Shown here piece by piece: positions 22,290 through 34,600 of a stretch of 64,000 bases of DNA. The DNA comes from Liolophura sinensis (Eukaryota > Mollusca > Polyplacophora > Chitonida > Chitonidae). The notes under the pieces were generated by a model. The model did not search any database and was not told the origin of the DNA. It was given only the letters and a program-made list of their open reading frames with translations. The DNA lies in the NCBI RefSeq assembly GCF_032854445.1, contig NC_088307.1, forward strand, positions 28,250,547 to 28,314,546. The letters are read 5' to 3'. How positions within the stretch are numbered: the first letter of the stretch is position 1; every line of letters starts with the position of its first letter. The position numbers and the translations under genes are program-made.

Positions 22290-23135
22290 AGAAGGTACAT
22301 GTTTAACTGAGTGTAGGACTCACTATATAAAAATGTAACTGAGTGTAGCGCTCACGGTATGAAAATGTAACTGAGTGTAAGACACACGGTATGAAACTGT
22401 AACTGAGTGTAAGACACACGGTATGAAAATGTAACTGAGTGTAATACACACGGTATGAAAATGTAACTGAGTGTAGGACTCACGGTATGAAAATGTAACT
22501 GAGTGTAGGACACACGGTATGATAGGAAATAGGGTATAATTACTGAGGACAGTATGAGAAGTTATAACTGAGTGGTCGCTGTACGAAAGGGTATAACTTG
22601 TATAGGACTTGCAGTATGAGCTGGTGTAGTTGAGTGTAGGACTCTGGACATGAAAATGTATAAGTGAGTGTAGATCTCACAGTATGAAGAAGTTGAACTA
22701 AATGTAAGACTCACGGTGTATGAATGAATAGCTGAGTGTTGGACTCATTGTATGAGAAGGTATAACTGAGTGTAGGGATAACAGTATAAGAATGAATAAC
22801 TGAGTGTACGACTCATTGTATGAGAAGGTATAACTGAGTGTAGGGATAACAGTATAAGAATGAATAACTGAGTGTAGGACATTGTATGAAACGTTATAAC
22901 TGAGTGTAGGGATAACAGTATGAAGAGGTTGAGCTAAATGTAAGACTCACAGTGAAAGAATGAATAAGTAAGAGTAGGACTCACAGTATGAGAACGTAAC
23001 TGAGTGTAAGACTCACAGTATGAGAAGATTTAACTGTGTGTAAAACTCACAGTATGAGAAGGTATAACTGAGTGTAGGACTCACAGTATGAGAAGGTCTA
23101 ACTGTGTAAGACTCACAGCATAAAACTCAGTGTAA
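22290..23135. repeat. 32-36-bp minisatellite
   Basis: Units resemble aactgagtgtaagacacacg then gtatgaaaatgt (32 bp). They shift to longer forms with ataactgagtgtaggactca in the right half. It directly abuts the 43-bp array. Confidence 0.9.
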
Positions 23136-23233
23136 GAATCGACGTAGGAGGACCACAGTGCATCGTTTGTTTTCAGAGAATACCTCTGAACAAACTGTAT
23201 GTGTGAAAGGAGGCGAAGTGTTCGCAGCTTAAT

Positions 23234-23292
23234 GTGCACTGCAAGGGAGATAATCTAACCAAGGCCGAGCTTATCTCCCTTGGTGCATCGAC
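23234..23292. repeat. Short inverted repeat with AAGGGAGATAA motif
   Basis: The arms GTGCACTGCAAGGGAGATAA and TTATCTCCCTTGGTGCA face each other across about 18 bp. The AAGGGAGATAA/TTATCTCCCTT word is frequent in molluscan intergenic DNA in my experience. No function is claimed. Confidence 0.5.
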
Positions 23293-23663
23293 TAACTGAA
23301 TAAACTACTTTCATTTTCAAACGCCGTGTCCAGACCGTAAACCACAATTACCGAGAGTTAAGGTAAGCTGTTCTTAAGAACATTACGTGAGTTTAAAGTG
23401 TACGCATACATTGTGACACTGTTCTTGGGTGTTGTAGACACGGCGTTGATCTGGGCGTGTATATGATTTGTAGACACAAGTTGAATCCTATATTTATAAT
23501 TGTAGCTGGCGTACATGCCTCAACAGGCTGAGGGTGGTGTCGTTTATTGTCATGTGTATAAGGCTAAGGACGTGTACTGAGACACTGAATAACAATGTTC
23601 TTGATATGTATACCATGAGTGTATGCACATAGGCCGTCAGATGCCCCTACTTGCTTTAGAATA

Positions 23664-23838
23664 TAGTTATTATAGACATGAAGGCTTTCACGGCACACGT
23701 CCCTCCGCCGTGGTCGCCATCTTCCTACTGCTCCACTGTGAAACAGGACATGCGCGTAGGCCTACATGTACCCGCTCAACCTATCGGGCACGGCCGAGGA
23801 GCATGTACCGTGGAAGCCTTCATGACTATGATAAATCT
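23664..23838. mobile_element. Candidate MITE with about 35-bp inverted ends
   Basis: Left end TTATAGACATGAAGGCTTTC and right end (reverse complement) TCATAGTCATGAAGGCTTCC match over about 35 bp with a few differences, enclosing about 100 bp of GC-richer DNA. The open frame across it (23623-23874) has no domain. No target duplication could be fixed. Confidence 0.5.
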
Positions 23839-25391
23839 ATTCTAAAGCGAGTAGGGGAAATATGGTGGCGGTGAGTTGGGTGCGGAAAGTACGTCTATAG
23901 GTTGGTGTCTTTAATTTGCACGAGACATGTTCGATAACAAAGAGAATCGGCCAGGACCTTCGTTGAGTACGAAATTAACGGAATTGTCAGCGTCGTGACT
24001 CCAACGACCCTTGGCCAATATAAGAAAAGGAGCTGGAGTCTTTCGGGGCTGCATGTAGACCTATGCGGTGATGTTGTTGTTTACTCTCTCCATACAAGTA
24101 GCAGGCCTACACTCCTGTGATCAGACTAGGGAGTGCAGGAAGGCTCTTTCTTAACCACCCGTTTATTGATAGACGTGAACGGGTATACACACACTGCTTT
24201 GCTGAAGTCAAGCAAACTTTTGATTTGTACTTTCCCCAACAATGTGGTCACATACTGTTCCTCTGTGTAGAGATGGTCCTTGTGAAACATGAAAAGTTAT
24301 CTCCCCTGCATTGACAAGCTGAAATTCGGGTAACCGTCGATCATCACTTTTATGACAGCTCTAACGCCTATAGATATGCCCGCCATCGCAAGACGTTTTC
24401 AAAGAATCTTTTTGCATAAATAGATTACATAACATACACAGCTGTGGAACAAACACCTAAAGTGTTCAAGTTTGTCGTACATATGGATGTATAGAATCGG
24501 AATACACCGACTTGTCCTGTCCAGCTGAATGAGCTTGCTCTGGTGAGATTAAATCGTAAGATAATTTTATATCAGAAGTCATGCTTTCACATTTAAGACT
24601 GGTCTTAATAGTAGATCAGTCTAAGGGTTACTTAGAGTGCTGAAGTCATACACCCGTGTGTACATTAATCTGCCGTCGTATATTGTATAAAAGTATTTTT
24701 ATTTATTTACTGGTACGTCTTTTTGTTAAAGTTTATAGCTGCACTCGGGAATTAACCTGTATATAGCGAACCCCTATACTTAAAACAGCACATACTGCCT
24801 AAATATTGTCATATTTACTGCCAAAAATCAGCAACATTTCAGCAAGAGCAAGAGTAGAAGCTGAAGAGCATATATCACTTGACACGTGTGAAGTTCTGTC
24901 AGCAATCTTCGAATGGTCGTGGTCTTCTGCCTGGTCTCCTGCCACCATAATGCTGGCAGCCGTCGTATAATAGAAATACACTGATCAGAAAATACTTTAG
25001 TGTATGTAATATGGTACTCAGACATTATAGTGATCCATGCTACTTTCCCGTTTTGTTTTATCAAATGCCAGAACTGCTCCTCCACCTGTTCCCTATCCCC
25101 TTCTTTCACCTGCCTTCTTCGTCAGCAGTCCTCGACTGATTTCTATAATTTCATTATGACGTTGTTAGAGCTAAGTTTAGATTACTAAGAAAATGAACGT
25201 GTTGTGCCACAGGACAATACTACTGTGCTGCTCACACTTAGTAATATCCACGTAACAAATATAAAAGTAGGCGTCACAAAAGACAGTATAACTGTATCTA
25301 TTATACTACTCATACTAACATACATTAATACAACACGTACAAAAAGAGGCATCGGGAAGGACATTGTACTGTAGCTGCTGTAAAACTCAAA
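23839..25391. other. Intergenic upstream of TRIM gene A
   Basis: Contains a short SINE A fragment (24896-24973) and no recognised exon. Confidence 0.4.
24896..24973 (+). mobile_element. SINE family A, short internal fragment
   Basis: GGTCTCCTGCCACCATAATG and CTGGCAGCCGTCGTATAA match the central block of the family. Head and tail are missing. Confidence 0.65.
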
Positions 25392-25419
25392 CCCCCCCCC
25401 CCCCCCCCCCCCCTCCCCC
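25392..25419. repeat. Poly-C tract upstream of TRIM gene A
   Basis: Twenty-two consecutive C, one T, then five C, about 190 bp before the TRIM A start codon. On the minus strand this is a G tract capable of forming a quadruplex. A regulatory effect is speculative, and tract length may be uncertain in the assembly. Confidence 0.8.
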
Positions 25420-25603
25420 TTCCAACCACGTACTACCTTTCCCCTTTATTTCTATGGACAAATGTTGTGAAGAATATAACAGAAATCTCCGCATGTGCCC
25501 ATAGAGTGCGCCATTTTCTTTCTAATTTAATGCTTCAAAGATTCCAACATTTCCTTGGTTTCAGTCATTCATTTATTCATTTACCCAATGATCCACTGGA
25601 GAC

Positions 25604-28600
25604 ATGGCTGAGGGAGGACAAACAGGAGAGGAGCTGACCTGCGCGATATGTGTGGAGAGTCTCCGTGACCCGGTACAGTTACCCTGCAGCCACAGGTACT
25701 GCCGAGACTGTATAGCTAGGTTTGCTGAGATGTCTAAGCCTAAAGGCACCCCAGAGTCCTCGACGGATCCAACGGAAAACGATTGGCTGATAGCCTGCCC
25801 AATGTGCAGAGAACCGACCAAGCTATGGAGAGAAGGGGTGACTGGCTTGTCGGTCAACACCTCTCCTGCAGGAGCGGGAGAGAAATTCGAGTCAGAGGTA
25901 AAGGTCGAGTCAGAGGTCAAGGTTGAGGCGAGCAGTCTACGGTGTTCTCTGTGTGAAGAGGGAAACGCAAAGGCAGCCGTCAAGATTTGTGCAGACTGTG
26001 ACACTTTCTACTGTGAGGATTGTCTAACTCACCATCCAATGAGGGGTAAATTCAAACATCACCAGCTAATTTCTCCCCAAGAGTACATCTTCCAGAGGCA
26101 GAAGGAGAGTCCGGAGAAGACCAAAGATGAAGACCTGGACATGTGTACAACGCACAAGAAGCCGCTGGTCCTGTACTGTGGCGCCTGTCAACAGCTCTGT
26201 TGTCTTGATTGCATGAAGGAACATTGTGAACATCCAATGAGTGACAAAATATCAGCGTATACGAAACTTAAGGTAGTACATGTACTGTTCTGCTGGACTA
26301 AATATTTCACGGTTTACTTTCCAGTTTATACATGAATATAATAACTCATATCAGGTCTTTTAAAAATCATGTATTTAAGCAATGGTAAAGTAAATTCGTT
26401 GATTTTTCAAAATTTTGGTCATCTTTGACATCATTCTGAGTTAGCTGCAAGCACGATCTTCTTCCTTCTTCTTGGTTTACTGTATTCATGAATTCCCAAT
26501 AATTTAATTGACTTTGAAGTTTTTTTGTTTTTTATTTTTTATTTTAGGGGCCATGTGTTAAAAAAACTGAAGACAGCATAGAGTTGAAAGACACATTGAC
26601 TGCCTTTGTTTCTGAAGCAGAGCAATTCCTGAGTGACGTAAAGGTTTGTATTTTATCCGGACAAATCACTTAAAAACGTTTGAGGTTTTTCTGGTTTATT
26701 GCCGATGTACCGCAATCCTCTTATTCTCGATGATGACAAAGACGACGTGGTACTTCCTCTAAAAACAGGGATTTGCAGTAATAAGGGTGATGGGGAATTG
26801 GCAAAATATGACCTGAATGTGACACCATCAGTCACAAAAGATGACTGTGCCTGTTGTCTACACCTGTATCTGTAACAAGATTATTTGATTTTAAAACAAG
26901 TTTTTTCATACGCAAATAGGCATTTGCTTTTTTTTAACATAGTGTTACAGCTTGTGAAATGCTTCACATCCCACATCAATGCAGATATACCCTGTCTCCA
27001 CAGGAAAACAAAGATGGAAAAAAAAGAGAAATTGAAAAAGCTTATAAAAAAGGCCTTGAAGTGCTGAATACATGGAGAAGAGATGCCCTGGAGCTTGTTG
27101 AAAAAGAGCATTCTCCCCTGACAAGCCAGATGGAGACGTCATTGGCGGAGCTTCAGGTGAATATGGGAGAAATGGAGAAGATAATAGAAGAGTCGTCGAA
27201 TCTCCCAACTTCCCTCACAGAGAATTTCTTACAGGTACTATGCATTTTATGCTAAACTATTGTTTATGTGATTTAGGTCACATGTACAATAATAAACAGG
27301 TGGACGATATTCCTTAACAAGAAGGGAAGCCTTAAAGCACAAATCATCTAAATGTACATATTCCCTTATGACATACAAAGGGACATTACCCTGCCTTCTG
27401 TCCTATCTGCCAGCGGCGAAGAATCACTTCAAGTAGACCCCCAGCGCTGGGCCTTTCAAACTGCGGATGGGCAGTTTGATGTCCCTTGAATTCAGTTTGA
27501 TTGGTCAAAACGTCGAAAACGGAAGCCAACTGCAGAATTTGGTCATCAAACATCCAAAAAAATCTACCGCGCTTCTATCACCCAGCCGCATGGATCCTGG
27601 TGTCGCAAGCTGTGTCGCCCAAGTTGGCTATAAAATTTTATAGTGTGTTAACTGCGAAACCGTGCCAAATTCTCCACAGGTACTACCATAATTCAGTAAA
27701 AGTTGTAATCCTTTTCGTGTCAGGCAAACCAGACGGGAGCGCGTATCTGTCATCCACGTGGCCGATATGTGAGCGAAAATCTGCCACCATATCACCCAGT
27801 CGGTGTGCTGTAAGACGCTTTTCTCGGATCTAATACCACACCGGTAGCCTATCTTTCAAAATATTTGTTCTAAAACTGTTTGACATATTATTTTCAGGGT
27901 GCTAAATAAGAGGTGCACGTGTTGGGGTAATTGTAGATTAAGTCACACGATGGCTTCTGGAAAAACCCACTGTGAGTAGGCCTACTGCATGGATTTGGGT
28001 ATACTATGCAGGGCTTTTCAGTACATAATCCCAGCGGGTATTCACGGCATGACGTCACCCGGTCAGGGCTCCGCGGTCGACAAGATAGGTTCACGTTCAA
28101 GTTTGTTTGACTTGAGCACATTCGCTCTCCGTCACATACGCCTGTATACATCTGGGCAATTGGCAGACAGCATAGACTAATATCTTGACAATCTGGAGGC
28201 AAACAAGGAAAAAAGAAATACTAAGTGTGGAAATAACTACTGTATAATACAGAGTCGTGCCTGGCGTAATTTGAACCTGTCATAAATATAAAGATCTTTT
28301 TTACATAAAACATAAAATAATTAAAACATTTTCCAACAAAATATGATCATAAAAAATCTGTCAATCGGCCTCCCCCGTCTAAATATTACTACCTTTGTTG
28401 TTTTTACAATTACCTTTAGTCCCCACTTATTACTAACATTTTAAGGCATAGAAACAAGTTTGCAGTTCATCTAACGAATCGGAGAGTAGAACAACATCAT
28501 CTGCAAAAAAAGTAATAAATATCTAGTAAGTTCAGTTAAGGTAAGCCTAGAGTAAGTGTTTAGTAAGAGATATTGTTCGAAATCCTCGATAAACATAGAA

Positions 28601-31600
28601 AAGAGAATCGGTGAGCGTACCTCACCTTGTCTAAGTCCACAGTATTACCCAAAAACTAAGACTTAACTTACTGATATGTTTTGCACGTGATTTAACACTT
28701 AAATATATCGCTTTTACCGCTTTTAGCATCCGCCGACTTACCCCAAGTCTAATCATCTTGTACCATTATGCCTGTTCACCAATGCAATCAAAGACTCTCT
28801 GGAAATCTACAAATGCTGCATATACTTTTTCCTTGTGCTAAATAAGCCGTTAACATGCTGTGAAAGCAAAAAATAGCAGCAATAGTCCCAAAGCCTTTCT
28901 TAAACCCAGATTTCTTTTCCCACTCAATAATTCTATTATTTAGCACCCTTTTATATAATTTAGATGAACATCTTGCAATTGTGAGAGTAATCCCACCGTA
29001 GTTTGTAGGATCATCAACCCTTTTTATGTACTGGTAGAATAATACCTTCTGCACATGTGGACGATATGCACCGCTGGAAACAATTCGAATAAAAATATTC
29101 ATTTAACATGTCATCACTACCCAAAACTTTGACCCTTATCAGTATAATGGCTCGGGAGGGGCGACTTACTTGTCTTCGCGAAGGCGTCTCAGTGAGGCAG
29201 CACTAGATAAAAGAGCGGTGGAAATCCGTCCTGCAACAAGGAGGCACATTACATGCACTCTAAGGATTACTTCGCACTCTAAGGTAAATTGTTAAGTACA
29301 ACGTTCAACCCCAAGCACTCACTCACTCACATGAAAAATATTTCCTGGAATAAGTTTTAGCTAGGATAGTAAAATAATCGCTCCAGGAGTTGGTTTAACT
29401 TTTTCAACTCAGATTTTTCAGCATTTTCAGAAACAAAAAATTTCTTTAGCAAATTCAAGATTCCAATTCATTTTGTCAAGGTACACATTTTCAGTTGGTA
29501 ACTTTAACTCATCTACAAAATGGTCGATAGAAATATGAATTGGGGCATGACGGGAGTGATCTGTTACATCCCCTATTTAAAAGTCTGTAATATAGCTGAA
29601 ATATTTCTCTGTAATCAAAACATAATTTATTACTATTCCACCATTTCGTCCTACATATGTGCATTTTCTAACGCCTCTATGCCTTTTAAATCTCACATGT
29701 ACAATTCTCCTTCCAGTTCACATACTCAAGTCAAATAGATTTCTGCCAAATGAATTGCCTTTATTATCAAGGGAAAATCTATCGGAATTGCTAACAACAT
29801 CTTGTTTGAATTTGTTTTCAAGCGGAAGAGGTCTGTCATACTGAACATAATCTGACTTATTTCCCGTCCGTGAATTTAGATCCCCATCCACCAAATATCA
29901 CCCTTTTGTTCTCAAATAGTCAATACCAGATTGCAATAAGTAGAACGCATCCAAATTGTGATCAGTACAGGCTGGTGATCTCTAAAGAGGAAAATAACAT
30001 GCACAAATATACACATCAGATTCCATTCTACACTTAGTTTAAACCATAAGGTGAACTCATTTTGTTTTACTAGAGTAACTTCAGGATACAAATCAGATTT
30101 ATAGTACACAATAACACCTCCACTGTTTCTCTTTGCTTTTTTATCTTTTAACTGTACGGGTGGGAAAATTTATATTCACCTAAAGATATTTCACTGCTTT
30201 TTGAAGTCCATGTTTCAGTCAAAGTAATGATATAGTGCTCTTGTAGATAATCGCCCACTTTGGTGTCTGTTTTGAAGTAATATGAAAGTTCATCAACATT
30301 CCAGGCACTAATATTCAGGTTATTTCCACCGTTATCTTACGCCATCCTGTTCTGTTTACGTTTCCCAAGACGTTCACCTCACCTCCTATTCCCCGGGTTA
30401 TTCGTTTTCGCACTGAGGATCTACAAGGTGCTCATCGTCAGTGCTACACACGCTTATGCCGTCCACATACAGGTTTTCGCCGCGCCAGTAAGCAGGCTTG
30501 TCCAGCTCTCTGGCCCGCTTGACCAGTCATATTTCTCCGAGAAATATAAACATTTCAAGGGAGTTGATCGTTTACCCCAAATTCAAGTGTCCTTCAGCTT
30601 AGTTTCTGCAGTGCGGACTTTTTCTCGATCAGGGTAGAAATTAAACTTTGCCACCATGGGAGGTACTTTACTCTGTTTCGGTCTACCAATATACGATGTT
30701 TGCGATCCAATTTAATTATGCTCTTTGCATCTAAGATATCCAATTTACTTTGAATAAATTAAATAAATTTCTTCCCAGTTTTCTACCAGTTGATCCTGGT
30801 AGGATAACAAACAAAAGATTATCTTTCATCCATCGTATTGTGAGATCGTCGATATCCTTTTTCAACTTTACGCTCTCGGTCTTCAATTCCACAGTTACAT
30901 CATTCCCCATGGTTAAATTATAACATAATCACTCATCCTCGCTTAAATAACAGAAGATTTTTCACGTACAGCATTTAGTCTTTCATCAAATGTCAGCACT
31001 CTGAAATACAGCTCCAACATAGACTGTTGTATTACGTCAGTTGATTTAGCCTCTCTCATGGATGCTGTCCATTTTCCACTTGTCAGCCCGGGTTGATGTT
31101 CTCCTGCGGCAGGCAAGCCACTTGTCAGCCCAGGTTGACGTTCTCCTGCGGCAGGCAAACCACTTTTCAGCCCGGGTTGATGTTCTCCTGCGACAGGCAA
31201 GCCACTTGTCACCCGGGTTGATGTTGTCCTGAGGCAGTTAAGCCACTTGTCATCCCGGGTAATGTTCCCCTGCGGCAGGCAAGCCACTTGACATCCCGGG
31301 TTGATGTTCCTCTGCGGCAGGCAAGCCACTTGTCAGCCCGGGTTAGTGTTCTCCTGCGGCAGGCAAGCCACTTGTCAGCCCGGGTTAGTGTTCTCCTGCG
31401 GCAGGCAAGCCACTTGTCAGCCCGGGTTAGTGTTCTCCTGCGGCAGGCAAGCCACTTGTCATCCCGGGATTGATGTTCTCCTGCGGCACTCAAGCCACTT
31501 GTCAGCCCGGGGTGATGTTTTCCTGCGGCAGGCAAGCCACTTGTCAGCCAGAGTGATGTTCTCCTACGACAGGCAAGCCACTTATCAGCCCGCGGTGATG

Positions 31601-34600
31601 TTCTCCTGCGACAGGTAAGCCACTTGTCAGCCCGGGGTGATGTTTTCCTGCGGCAGGCGAGCCACTTGTCAGTCAGAGTTGATGTTCTCCTGCGGCAGGC
31701 AAGCCACTTGTCAGTCAGAGTTGATGTTCTCCTGAGGCAGTTAAGCCACTTGTCATCCCGGCTAATGTTCTCCTGCGGCAGGCAAGCCACTTGTCAGCCC
31801 GGGTTGACGTTCTCCTGCGGCACTCAAGCCACTTGTCAGCCCGGGTTGATGTTCTCCTGCGGCAGGCAAGCCACTTGTCAGCCCGGGTTGATGTTGTCCT
31901 GAGGCAGTTAAGCCACTTGTCATCCCGGGTTGATGTTCTCCTGCAGCAGGCAAGCCACTTGTCAGCCCGGGTTGACGTTCCCCTGCGGCAGGCAAGCCAC
32001 TTGTCAGCCCGGGGTGATGTTCTGCGTCAGGCAAGCCACTTGTCATCCCGGGTTGACGTTCTCCTGCGGCACTCAAGCCACTTGTCAGCCCGGGTTGACG
32101 TTCCCCTGCGGCAGGCAAGCCACTTGTCAGCCCGGGGTGATGTTCTGGGTCAGGCAAGCCACTTGTCAGCCGGGTTGACGTTCTCCTGAGGCAGGTAAGC
32201 CACTTGTTAGCCCGGATTGACCTGCTTGACCATTTATGAAATGAACGCTGTTGTTGTCTGCCATATTTTTGAAAGTCAACTCGCATTGACGCAAGACGGT
32301 TTTGCGTATATTTTCTTCTGTCGTCGAGTAATGTTCATTTAAAGCGTCACACTAGCCGCTGCTTGACGTTGGAATCCTACGGGCACAAACAGTGACAGGT
32401 AGCATAAACTGTACGCACCATATGAACAGAATTGTCGCCCTGCTGTCAGCAACACGTCTACACTGAAACTGCTATTTTTTCATCATCAGAAGGTAGGCAT
32501 AAGGTGCAACTTTAATAGTTTTTTTTTTAATTGGAACAAGTCAACATAATATTTTTTCTAATGCAGTTTCTAGACTAACATCGCATAAATGTTGTATTTA
32601 GGGAACATTTAGTGTGAAAATAAAGTCGTTGGGGTTTTCCTCTAAACACCTCCAGGATCCAGATTGGGATTACCAGCAAACTATAATGGATTTCACCAAA
32701 TCATTGCATAGCTTTTGCTGTAAAGTGACTGATAGGCAGATGAATGGAGAGGCAATTAAACGGCGACAAAGACACATTTTTATTTTGAGAAACGTAAATG
32801 TCAGATTCCTGGTATAAGTCTTTACATTTTCCAACATAAGGTACATGGCCTGTTCTGATCATCATGTTTAACAAGATTTCATTTATTTTTATTAGAGGCA
32901 TTTTTCTCACCTAAGAGGTATACATTTTCTCAACTTCAATAAAGTAGCCACGGAAAGATGCAAAATTTTCCTTAATTTCTTAAAGTATTGCTGATTCTGT
33001 GTGTTAGCGTTCACACAAGCAAATGTTGTGATTCTGTTTCATTTCATGGTTTCAGCTGTCCAAAACGCTGACCTCAAGGTAAGATGACGCATTTGTCACG
33101 TGACACAAATGTTATTCTTCGTGTGTACGCTTTGATACCATTGTGATTTGGGGTGAGGTGTAGACGATGTGGTGAGGATGATTGTCTATCTTTCGTTAGG
33201 ACACATAAGGTGTTGATTCAGCCCTTGCGTTTATCGGACATTGGTGACAATAAACAGTGAAATGCGGTAGCATTATAATTGTACTGACCAATTAGTTTGT
33301 CATTCATAGTGTTTGCTGGATATCATTTTCGTCCCCCAAGTATGAACATCAATATCGTGATCTTCAGGAGACAATCTGTGCGCTACGTGTGGAAAAGTTC
33401 GACAGTTACTTACTGAAGGTTGTTGGTTTATTCATCGCATTTGGCTTTCCGGGAAACTGACCACCGTGTTACCCTAAACAATATTCTCTACTATATGGTG
33501 TTAAAACTAAATGTGAACCAGTAGATGTAAATGTGATTGCTTATTGCAAATGGTAGAGATGGTTTATTCGAATCACCGAATCTTATACATGCAGACTTTG
33601 TGTAATTGTCAACTATATATATGTTTACGTAGCAGTTTAGTGCTAAGATGGTGCTAAATAATCTACCTTAATCCGTATTGTGAAAGAATTTGGCTCTAAA
33701 TGAATATGTAAAATTTGAATGGTCCAAATAACGTGATCATTAAAAGAAAATATTCACGAGCATACATTTTTCATCTATTCACGACCCAGTGTCTGATTGA
33801 GGCGCTATGTCGAAAGTTTTAGCTTTACTGTAAAAATGGTTGTACCTGGTTTGATGATTGCGTACAGGATTGATGAACAGCTGCCTAAAGCAAGAGTCTA
33901 CCTGGAGCTACACAAGGAAGCAATGGAGAAGCGTGAGAAATGGTTGAAGCTGAATCTAGTCTCGCCTCTTTATCTGAACGTGGATCTGAAGACAATATTA
34001 GGTAAGGCGGACACAGTTCAAAAGGTGCTGTTTTAATAGCAGATGTTCATGAAAAAAAACAATTTAGTGCATGTGGCATTCTCCTTCTCCGACAAAACGA
34101 TCACACCTCCTAAAAACTTTGTACCAAATATATATGATTGAAAAAGGTAGTTGATATCCTAGTTCATGTTGATATTTGTGGGATTTACGATTGTATAAGT
34201 GTGATTGAATAATGAATAGAGTTTGGGTGTTTGCACCATGTCATGATAAAACTCTAAACACACGAATATCATGTAATGCCTCCTGCATAAAAGCACTTCA
34301 TTCTTCTCAGAAATTTAGAAAATGTGAACTTAATTTCACCAAACAGATGAATAATAAAATCATTAATCATATCCCTATGGGCGTTACCCACGTGGTAGAA
34401 AGGCATCCTATATTTTTCCGTATAGGATGCTTCGTATATGCATTGTCTGAATTTATCTGGACTACTTCAAAGCGCCGTCTAACTGGGGAAACCCCTGCAC
34501 TAACATCGGAATGTGTCACAGTAACGTTCATTGTAACAACAAAAACTGCTCTTTGTTGTATTTATTTAATTTTACATGCACAAGTACTTTTAATACAGAG

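Noticed and set aside
27501-28202. Frames in the first part of TRIM A intron 3 as extra exons
   Set aside because: Exon 3 to exon 4 joining is supported by gene B; nothing homologous exists in gene B intron 3.
30943-32286. Repetitive proteins on both strands at the 42-bp array
   Set aside because: Lies in a TRIM A intron, is open on both strands only because the unit lacks stops, and has no gene signals.
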